In this document: positions 50,401-62,400 of the stretch, in pieces
How positions within the stretch are numbered: position 1 is the stretch's first letter
How the letters are laid out: every line of letters begins with the position of its first letter
Source of the DNA: Siphonodentalium dalli
Lineage: Eukaryota; Mollusca; Scaphopoda; Gadilida; Siphonodentaliidae
Reading direction: 5' to 3'
Assembly: GCA_032622095.1 (NCBI GenBank)
Contig: CP136066.1
Span: forward strand, 206,730,978-206,794,977
DNA: 64,000 bases
Notes under the pieces: model-generated
The model's input: the letters and a program-made list of their open reading frames with translations, nothing else
Told to the model about the DNA's origin: nothing
Database searches by the model: none
Program-made: the position numbers and the translations under genes

Positions 50401-53400
50401 AATCTATTTTAGTTACATCAAAGGACAGCCGTCGGCCTTGCAGACAGGCAGAATAAGATTTTTGGCGCAATTAATTTCCTGATTTTTTCGGAATGTCAAT
50501 TAGTTTATATATTGGCTAAAACATGATTTTCCATCTGTACAAGAAAACTACATACGTACAGTGAAACCTGCAATTTACAACCATGAGCGACCACCTGTCT
50601 TTTGTGACCAAATTCCTTTTGTACAGACCATTTTAACTATATAAATGACCACCAGTCGGTATAGTGCGGCAAAAACATAAATATTTACTTGTTATGAACG
50701 ACCACCGGTGAGCGACCACCGGTTGGTATATCGTGGCAAAAACATAAATATTTACTTGCTAAGAACGGCCAATTCCATAGAAAAAATAAATAAATTTGTG
50801 CAAAAAAGTTAAACTTTAAATGCACACAAACATATGTACTTATTTTATTCCCCGCTGTGAACCCCGAGTCTGTCAGTATATGATGCACGTGAGGGTATTC
50901 GTTTCACATGTCAATTAAGGTTACCGTATATTTTAAAGAGGTGAGAACTGCTCACTGGTGATTAAGAATGTATGAATAGAAGACACTTGAGGCCCATTTG
51001 GTAGATAAAAGGGTTTATGCAAGCAGTTAATTATGAAGTCACTTTGGTCTCGAGAATGGATTCATGTTTACACTTTGAAGACGCACGGTCTGAAATTGTA
51101 TTGTTTTACTTATAATCTACGGAAAGCGTACAAATCATCTCGGCTTGTATTACATGGGCTTCTTCCTATATAGGTTCATATACCATTATGCAACAGTTAT
51201 ATTTCAAATCTTTCTCATGCTCTTCAGTTACTTATAATTTCAAAATTTATTGTGTTGGTACTCCTTCCAAAAAGCGTAAGAATCTTAATTTAGAGGAGCG
51301 AATGAAAGTTTTAGATCGTTCAGAACAGTGCTCGCAAAATCGCATTGGACTTTAGTGTAAGGGAAAATTCAATCTATATTAAATCAAAGCTCTTACCTCA
51401 CCGTTGATCATGCGACTAAGCATATCGTCGATTGGAACTTTAGCATATTTACTCTCTTCTGCTGCCTGTGGAATAATCAATATTTATCACTTTATTATTC
51501 ATACATTTATTAGTAATTTAAATATTGAGGACTTATTTCATTGAATAAAATTAATTAGTTAGTATCAGTTATTTCATTGAATAAAATTAATCAGTTAGTA
51601 TCAGTTATTTCATTGAATAAAATTAATCAGTTAGTATCAGTTATTTCATTGAATAAAATTAATCAGTTAGTATCAGTTATTTCATTGAATAAAATTAATC
51701 AGTTAGTATCAGTTATTTCATTGAATAAAATTAATCAGTTAGTATCAGTTATTTCATTGAATAAAATTAATGTTAGTATCAGTTATTTCATTGAATAAAA
51801 TTAATCAGTTAGTATCAGTTATTTCATTGAATAAAATTAATCAGTTAGTATCAGTTATTTCATTGAATAAAATTAATCAGTTAGTATCAGTTATTTCATT
51901 GAATAAAATTAATCAGTTAGTATCAAAACACTCATTGGAAGAATGTAGCGATGAAATAATATTGGCGAACATTCCAACCAAATCAACTGTACCATTTCAG
52001 AGTTTCAGATAACACAACGGTAATTGTAAATATTTACTACTTATTTGGGATGCATTATTGGGCATAAACATTACGGTAATGATAATAATCACTGCAAGTA
52101 ATTTGTTTATTACGGTAATGATAATAATCACTGCATGTAACATTACGGTAATGATAATAATCACTGCATGTAATTTGTTTATTACGGTAATGATAATAAT
52201 CACTGCATGTAATTTGTTTATTACGGTAATGATAATAATCACTGCATGTAATTTGTTTATTACGGTAATGATAATAATCACTGCATGTAATTTGTTTATT
52301 ACGGTAATGATAATAATCACTGCATGTAATTTGTTTATTACGGTAATGATAATAATCACTGCATGTAATTTGTTTATTACGGTAATGATAATAATCACTG
52401 CATGTAATTTGTTTATTACGGTAATGATAATAATCACTGCATGTAATTTGTTTATTACGGTAATGATAATAATCACTGCATGTAATTTGTTTATAACGGT
52501 AATGATAATAATCACTGCATGTAATTTGTTTATAACGGTAATGATAATAATCACTGCATGTAATTTGTTTATAACGGTAATGATAATAATCACTGCATGT
52601 AATTTGTTTATAACGGTAATGATAATAATCACTGCATGTAATTTGTTTATTACGGTAATGATAATAATCACGGCATGTAATTTGTTTATAACGATAATGA
52701 TAATAATCACTGCATGTAATTTGTTTATTACGGTAATGATAATAATCACTGCATGTAATTTGTTTATTACGGTAATGATAATAATCACTGCATGTAATTT
52801 GTTTATTACGGTAATGATAATAATCACTGCATGTAATTTGTTTATAACGATAATGATAATAATCAATGCATGTAATTTGTTTATAACGATAATGATAATA
52901 ATCACTGCATGTAATTAGTTTATAACGATAATGATAATAATCACTGCATGTAATTTGTTTATTACGGTAATGATAATAATCACTGCATGTAATTTGTTTA
53001 TAACGATAATGCTGTTTTCTGCCTATTATGATATCAAATTAATGAAAATAACTTATTTTTGCATGGCTATTTGTGACCCGCCATATCAAATCCGGTATTT
53101 TTTTACCCTGTGCCAATGCATTCTCTTATATATGCGAGTCGACCATAGGTCGCCTCGCATATATAAGAGAATGCATTGGCCTAACAATTTTTTACAATTT
53201 TAATAATTTTTTCTTGTATTCTTTAACAATTTTATAATTTCACCCATACAGAGCCCCAGACAAACATGAGCAGACGACACTCTTCTATATGCTTCTATAT
53301 ATGTGTGGGGCTCCCTGCAGGGTAATGGATGTTTTTTATTTTATGTCCTAAAAATTGTCAGAAACATTTATTTAAAAAAAAAGGAAAAAAAATTGTTAGG

Positions 53401-56400
53401 CCAATGCATTCTCTTATATATGCGAGGCGACCTATGGTCGACTCGCATATATAAGAGAACGCATTGGCACAGGGTAAAAAAATCCTGACTTCCGACTGGA
53501 TTTGATATGGCGGGTCAAATTTGTTATACCGCCGGAACACATCAGCTGAGTGTTTCACATCAAACTTGACTTTGAGCTAAAAACGCACCTTCATGTCAAA
53601 ATTCAATAGCAGTAGAAAAAGATAGTAAAGAGTAAGTAAATGAAAGAGAAGCCTAAAGTAATGCCCTAAATAATCGACTCCTTAACCACAGCAGAATTAT
53701 GGGTAATTGTTTTAGGATTTAGTCAGAAATATAGCTTGTTGCCATTCATTGGAAAGCTCTTAGTGAGAGCTTTCCGATGAATGGCAACAAGCCATATTTC
53801 CGACTAAATCCTGAAAAATTACCCATAATTCTGCTGTGGATAAGCAGTAGATTATTTAGGGCATTACTGTACCTCTAGTCGTCTTGTTAACATATTGCAC
53901 TGTGCTTCCAAGTGAGCCAGATCAGCCAGGTTTGGTGTCTTCTTAGGTACATTTGGCTCAGTAACTGAAAAAGATGTTATTACAGATTTTTGGTGGTCTA
54001 CAGCAAAGACACTTGTCTGGTATTTTTATCACTTATTGGAACAACAATATACTCCACCCTTGTACATTGGTTTACCAGTTTAATTTAGGTAACTTCACCA
54101 TAATTTGTTTTGATTACTTCATTTTCGTGCCCTGAGGCAGGACCATCCATGCACTATGATCAATTCTTTGAGTGTTGCAAACAATATGTACATCTAGTTA
54201 GAGGCTTTTCTGGAAAAAATACATAAAATCAGCTGTGAGCCGGTGCATACCACAACACAGCATCCGGTGAATCAAGGATTACCACAAAATAATCAAGTGC
54301 AACACCAATCAACACCAAGCCCCCGATGCTCAGTTTAGAGCGGGCAATATTAAATATTTGTATGGATGGAAAAAAAAAAAAAATCGGAATCCAAGAAGGT
54401 CCATTACTCGGGGGTAATCAATTGATAAAACACATTGTATTCTTTCCCACATATTGACCTATCACTATTCTAAAGATATTGAAATCCAAAGAAGGAAAAT
54501 CTTGCTATTTCCAACAAGAGCAATCACTCTGATAAAAGACTTAGACAAAACGTGTCAGTATACTTCAATCAATCATTCCAAATAACATTCAAGCAAGCCT
54601 TGGAATAGTGTGTCTGTCATTTGCAGAATGAGGTCCCTAGAGGGTGAATATAGTGATGCTACCCCGCATAGCGGGCTAGCATCACCAAATTCACCCTCTT
54701 GGGACCTCATTCTGCTTACACCTCAGCAGAATTAGGTTCCCAGAGGGTGAATTTGGTGATGCTAGCCCACTATGTGGGGTACCATCGCTTCATTCACCCT
54801 TTGGGGACCTCATTCTGCAAATGACAGACACCCTATTTCAAGGCTAACATTCAAGTTTGACCATTTCTACTGGAGTTACGATGCAGAATGTCTGTACAGA
54901 GTGAGAATTAAATATAATTCTAAGTCCAACATTTCCATTACTCTGTTAACGATGAACAGACAAACCCCACAGTAAGTGGGTATCTGTTCCCCTAAACTGG
55001 ACTATCAACAAACCAAAGCACAACCAAATCTGCTGATCCATGTTACAAGTTCATACAGACACAAAATTCACAAGCCAAACAAGGGCTGTAACTCTGGTAT
55101 AAATACTGTACTGAATTAGATAGTCCCTAGAGGATGAATTTGGTCACATTAGCCCACTGTACAGGGCAGCGTCACTAAATTCACCCTCTGGGGACCTCAC
55201 TTTTCAAATGTTCGGCCCCATATTTTCAGGCGTGAATACCTTCTTGAATGGAGGGTTCACTGGAGTTCAAACTGCTTTTCACCTCTCCAGCTTTGAATTG
55301 GACAGAGGGCCATGCATCAGTAGTTCCTGAAAATTTGTCATAATATTAACCCCTTCATGATGAGAGCAAGGCTCAAAATAAATGGCCGGTCATCGTCATT
55401 GTCCGATGAAAAATAGCTTTTGTCCAGTGCACTTCAGTGTCCATCGGACATTTTGTCCAATGCAATTCTTTAACCCTTTGAGTGCCAGGTCCGATTTTTG
55501 TATCAACCCATATACCCTATGCCAATGCATTCTCTTATATATGCGAGTCGACCATAGGTCGCCTCGCATATATAAGAGAATGCATTGGCCTAACAATTTT
55601 TTTTTTTTTTTTTTTTTTGGTGACAATTTTTTACAATTTTAATAATTTATTCTTTAACAGACTTATTTTGTAGGTTTAGGGCCGATGAGATCGGCCCCTG
55701 GCACTCAAAGGGTTAAACAATCTGTATCTGTCCAAGGAGCCAAATAGGACATTGAAAATAAACAAGACAGTCAATGACTGTGGGGTCGCTCACCAGACTG
55801 CAAAGACTGATAAGACTGGGACTCTGGAGACCAAAACAGTCAGCACTTTTCATAATCACTTTAAAAGAAGTAGATTTAAACAGGATATGTGGCTAGAGAG
55901 ACTTCAAGTATGTAGCTTGGTAAAAATCCACCTTGAAATTGCCAACTGTACACTACTGATCACCCCCCTCCTCCAGCTCAACAAGTCCCCTCCCGACCGG
56001 GATCCAGACTCCCAAGTCTTAGGTTGGAATTTCACAACCGACACCTCAAACTTTCTCAATTGTTGGAAATTTCCAATCTCACAAGCGCCTTTTTCTAAAA
56101 CCATTTAAACATGTTTGAAGCCCAATTATCCATGGACCCAAAACACAATACATGTATGTCAGACCAATCAGTCAGGTGGTTCCAAGGTAGATGTTTTAAT
56201 GAATTTGGTTTTTCTATGATTTTATTGGACACAAAAGTGTTAACTCCTTATAGACTGCCATTTCTTGACAGGTTGACCTCATTTTAACAAATCTGTATCT
56301 CAGTCACTAAAGGATCTTCCTGATTCCTCCATACTATATGTAAGCTAAATAGTCCAAAATCCCTTGAGAAGACATTTTAAGAATTACTATAGAGACATAT

Positions 56401-59400
56401 AGTTATGTCCCTGGTCCCACCCTATTTAACCGGGTGACCCCATCTGAATAAATTTGAATCCCAGACACCAAAGAACCCTTCATACATATCATAAATATCA
56501 GTCAAATAGACCTGATGGTCCTTGTGAAGGAAGCATATTAAGAGGGAAACTGTCCTTCGCTTGGCCCCTATTTGACCAGGTGACCCCATTAAAAAAATCT
56601 GAATTGCAGTCAACGAAGAACATTCCATTCTATATAAGCCAACTAGTTCTTGCAAACATATTTTAAGAATTACTATGTAGCGAAATAGTTAAGTCTCTTG
56701 CTCTGCCCTTATTTGACTTTGTGATCCCATTTTCACAAATCTGATAAGGATAAAAATTAAGTTCCCCAGTTGAAGTTGGTGATATTCACCCATTGGGCAC
56801 CTCATTTATGAATTTTATCTTCTGCAAATTAGGGGATATAGAAACTTCCTAGAAGGGAAATTTAACTAACAACAATGTAAATTTGATACTATAGATACTT
56901 CCCAGAAGATGAGGCCTAAGCAGAATGAGGTCGCCAGAGGGTGAATTTGGTGATGCTAGCCTGCTGTGCCGGATAGCATCACAAAAAGCGTGTCTGTTCC
57001 TACATTGTGTATGCCTGGCCTCAAGCAACACAATGTATTATACAACAAGCCTTGAAATAGTGTGATAGTGTGTCTGTCATTTGCAGAGTGAGGTCCCCAG
57101 AGGGTGAATTTAGTGACGCTAAATTCACCCTCTGGGGACCTCATTCTGATAAAGTCCTCAACTGCTATGGAAGACCTAGAATAAAATTGAATTTCCCCAG
57201 TTGAAGTTGGTGATGTTCACCCATTGGGCCCCTCAATTATGAATTTTATCTTCTGCAAATTAGGGGATATAGAAACTTCCTAGAAGGGAAATTTAACTAA
57301 CAACAATGTAAATATGATACTATAGATACTTCCCAGAAGATGAGGCCTAAGCACAATGAGGTCCCCAAATGGTGAATTTGGTGATGCTAGCCTTGAATCA
57401 AGCTTTGAAATAGTCTGTCTGTTATTTGCAGAATGAGGTCGCCAGAGGGTGAATTTGGTGATGCTAGCCTGCTGTGCCGGATAGCATCACAAAAAGCGTG
57501 TCTGTTCCTACATTGTGTATGCCTGGCCTCAAGCAACACAATGTATTATACAACAAGCCTTGAAATAGTGTGATAGTGTGTCTGTCATTTGCAGAGTGAG
57601 GTCCCCAGAGGGTGAATTTAGTGACGCTAAATTCACCCTCTGGGGACCTCATTCTGATAAGGCCCTCAACTGCTATGGAAGACCTAGAATAAGATTGAAG
57701 TTCCCCAGTTTAAATTGGTGATGTTCACCCATTGGGCACCTCAATCATGAATTTTATCTTCTGCAAATTAAGGGATACAGAAACTTCCTAGAAGGGAAAT
57801 TTAACTAACAACAATGTAAATTTGATACTATAGATACTTCCCAGAAGATGAGGCCTAAGCAGAATGAGATCTTGAGACCCTAGATACTTCCCAGAAGATG
57901 AGGCCTAAGTGGAATAAGGTTCTCAGAGGGTGTATTTGGTTATGCTAGCCTGCTGTGTAGGATAGCGTCACTAAATTCACCCTCTGGGAACCTCATTCTC
58001 CAAATGCCAGGCACTCTGAGAAAATGAAATTAATCTGATTTTAATGACCACTGAGTGATAATGTAAACAACAAGGGTGCTTCATTGATAACACCATTAAT
58101 CTCATTTAAATTATGGATGACATGAATACACTCCCTGGGGACTCTGCCTAAGGCTGCAGAAGCTATCTTTATCTCTCTATCTGCCTTGCCATGTGCCTAT
58201 CAGTTCATAGGAGAGTTGCCTTGTAATGGGAATTTAAAAAAAAAAAAACTTTATTTACCTGTGAGTTAGGATATGAGATAGGGTGGAATGCTGTTGGTTG
58301 GGGGCAGGGTGGGGTTCTGGGTCATGTGGGGGGGGGGGTGATATTTTTTTTTGTATGTTAAATTGATGAAGGAGTTCCTGAATTTTTTATTATTTTTTGG
58401 GGAATTATGGAACTATTTGACCCAGTGACCCCATTTGAACAAATCTGAACCCCAGTCATTCAATGACCCCACATACCAAATATAAACTAAATCGGCATAA
58501 TGGTTGTTGACAAGAAGTCGTTATAAGAATTACCAAGGAGGAATATAGTTATGGGCCTGGTTTCGCAACTGTTTGACACAGTGACCTCATTTGAACAAAT
58601 CTGAATGACAGGTACCTAGGGAACATCCACACCAAATATGATCAAAATGCAAAAATGTAATTTTTTGGTTTTTAGAGTTATGTCCCTGGCTCTGTCCCTA
58701 TTTGACCCAGTGACCCAATTTGAACAAATCTGATTCCCAGTCACCCAAGGTCCCTCGGTAGCAAATATAAGCTAAATCGGCCCAATATATTTTTAGAAGA
58801 AGTCATTGTAAGAATCACTATGAGTTATGGCCCTGGTTTCTCAACTAATTGACCGGGTGACCTCATTTGAACAAATCTGAACACCAGTCACCCAAGGACT
58901 CTCCATACCAAATATTAGCTAAATTGGCACAATGGTTATGGACAAGAAGCTGTTGTAAGAATTACTGTGGAGGAATAGAGTTATGGCCCTGGTTTCGCAA
59001 CTATTTGACCCAGTGACCTCATTTGAACAAATCTGAATGAGAGTCACCTAGGGAACATACACACCAAATATGAACCAATTCGGTATGATGGTTTAAGAGG
59101 AGAAGATGTTTTTTAAAAAGTTGACGGACGGACAGACGGACAGACGGACAGACGGACAGACGGATGGACAGACAGACGGACAGACGGATGGACGGACGAC
59201 GGACGAGGAGTGATGACTATAGCTCCACCGGAGACTTTGTCTCAGGTGAGCTAAAAATAGTTCTTTTCTAATTTCAGATCAATTCATAGTGAATATAATT
59301 ATGTCTAATTGCATATGTATTTATTAATCGACATACAGTTTTTGAACTTTTGAAAATAAAAATAACATGGGTTTTTCCTAGGTGGCAATTGGACGCTCAC

Positions 59401-62400
59401 TAAAATGTGCGCATCATTGACAAATAATAAGTTGATTGAAAATTTAAATACTGTCTCATACAGTACATCTGAAAATTTGACAGGCACCATTTTGAAATGA
59501 CCAACACCATCCATTTGGTGCCTGTCATTTTGACAGTTGGTTAAAAAATTATTATTTTGAGCCTTGGATGGGAGCTGTGAGGGTGCAGCATTAAAGATCC
59601 TGTGCCAGTGCATTATCTTATATATGCGAGTCTCCCATAGGGAGCCTCGCATATATTAAAGAATGCACTGGCTTACATGGTCAAGGTAGATATTGTTAGG
59701 CCAATGTATTCTCTTATATATGCGAGGCTCCCCATGGGAGACTTGCTTATATAAGAGAATGCATTGGTACAGATTTTTCGCAAAACTTCAGGAAGCTCCA
59801 GTCATGGAAGGGTTAACCATGTCTGTACTCAATGAATTCTCCATACAGTTATAAATGTATACATTGGAATGGTCTATTATTCATCTGGAGGTGTTTGTGG
59901 AAAATCATAAGCAGACAAAAGATAATACAAGTATACAAGTACAAAAAGGACTTATTGGAGACAAATGTTTAGATAATAAGTTTCTTGAACTTATTATCTG
60001 AACATTTCCTATGGCATAACTACTAATCAATGATGCTTGAGTATAGAAAGGGTTGACAATCATGACCGCTAAAGAATAAATAAGGAAGCTGAGGCCATTT
60101 TGACAGAAGCCATAAATGTCATTTGTGTGTATACCTAGTTAGATGTCACAGACCTCAAAATTAGCCAAGGCACTAAGCAATGCCGTGGAAAATGCAGTGA
60201 CAACATTTGAATCTAACATGCCACAGCATTAAATTGCTGCGGGACATTTTTCCTAATTTTGAGGGCTGGATGAGTGGATGTCATCAGTATTTTTTAAAAG
60301 GGTTCAAGACATATTATGTACTTATTTCAGGGCATCAGACTAATTAGTGTGTACCCACATTTCCCACTGATATAATGTACAGTAATGCTCTAAGTAATCG
60401 ACCCGTTAACCACAGAAGAATTATGGGTAACTTTTCAGGATTTAGTCGGAAATATGGTTTGTTGCCATTCATCGGAAAGCTCTTGGCGAGAGCTTTCCTA
60501 TGAATGGCAACAAGCCATATTTCCGACTAAATCATGAAAAGTTACCCATACCACGTACCAAATATCAAGAAATCAGTTGAATATTGCTCAAGTTGTCATC
60601 CAGGCAACCCAAAAAAGCAATTACTAAGTCAAATAGAAGGTCGCAGACCCCATATCCCCCGAATCGAGGTGGCTTTTTGGGATGTTCGCTTTTTTTAGGA
60701 ACAAAGGAGTAAAATAAATTCTGTCAATATTTGACTCCAACTAGACGATGTCCTGCGTGTTCTCAAAGGTGAGCCACACTCAAGTATCAAGAGATTCATT
60801 TGAAGATTGCCCAATTTATCATTAAGACAAATTTCATTCCATTCAGCTGAGACTATCTAAAGTTATCATCCGGGAACCAAAAAGTGAACGAATGGACAGA
60901 CAGATGGTTGGATGGATGCCCCAACGAATGCACCAAAAACATTATACATCCTGTTTTTTAAAACGAGCGTATCAAAATTGATACTGTATGTAAAATACAT
61001 ATATATGTATATCCTCAATGTAATAATTGTCAACGTGTGTATTCTTAGAGAGACTTATTTTCATAATGGTCAGTGTTAGCTGGCAAATAAAATTATCTTT
61101 GTTTATCATTCCCCATTGGTTTTATTTAGTGGGAGATTCACAGGCATTATAAGCATTGGAGTGGGATGTGTACAGGTATATTATGTGCGGGAGAAAAAAT
61201 TTGGGCTCGGGTAAAGAGGCCCTAAAAGGGGAAAAAAGCGGAAACCCTGGGTATAGTTCACTTAATACATTGTATCAGCTGAACAATCGCATATTTTTCA
61301 TGAAGGAATTATTTATTGAACTCTTACATTGTATGTATCTCAGAATATAAAGACATGGATGTGTAATAAACACAGAACGACACAAGTGTGTTAATGGGTT
61401 TGTTGATACAGCACGAGTGCTAACACGGAATGATAGAATGAGAGGCACAGCCTCCGCGATGGCACAAGTGCCCTGTCAACAAACTCAGGGGTGATAGGAA
61501 GACAGGCAGTCATGACTATATCACCCCTAACAATACACATGTATAGTCTATTAATATTATATTTATTTGTAATTGTACTTTCCATGCATGTATATTGTAA
61601 ATAAAACAAGAGGTGTGCACTCGCGTGCTAGCATACCCCCACTGTGGCAAATTCAACCCGCATTATCCGTAAACCTAATAAAAAAGATTTTTAACTTTAA
61701 AGAAAAATTTAGATTAATTATATCGATATGGTGTCGCAAGAAGCTCATACAGGAAAAAATATTCAAATTGGTTCATCCACAAAAAAAAAATCCCAAAATT
61801 TTCTAAGTCAAAATAAGTCGAAAATGAAGTGTAATGTTAGGAAAAACAGTCCGAGCCAACCCTGAGCCGCATCATGTAGAGAGGGTGTTGTGAGAAGCAT
61901 GTATACCAAAAATTATTGAAATCGGTCCATATTTGTTAAAGTTATTAAGTCGGACAGAATTTTCTAAGTCAAAATAAGTCGAAAAGTAAGGCGTAACTTA
62001 AACAAGAGGTGTGCACTCGAGTGCTAGCATACCCCCACCGTGGCAAATTCAACCCGCATTATCCGTAAACTCAACCAAAAAGATTTTTAACTTTAAAGAA
62101 TAATTCGGACTAATAATATCGATATGGTGTCACAAGAAGCTTGTACAGAAAAAATTATTCAAATCGGTTCATATTTGTTAAAGTTATTAAGTCAGACAGA
62201 ATTTTCTAAGTCAAAATAAGTTGAAAATGAGGTGTAATATTACGAAAAACAGTCTGAGCCAACCCCTAGCCGCATCATGTAGAGAGGGTATTGTGAGAAG
62301 CATGTATACCAAAAATTATTGAAATCGGTTCATAGTTGTTCGAGTTATGAGGTCGGAAGGACGGACGGACGGACGGACGTACCAACAAATGGGTAGATAT

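Noticed and set aside
51997..52918. Near-300-codon open frames on both strands
   Set aside because: They are produced entirely by the 39-bp minisatellite, whose period is a multiple of 3; 13-residue repeats on both strands, inside a VIPAS39 intron.
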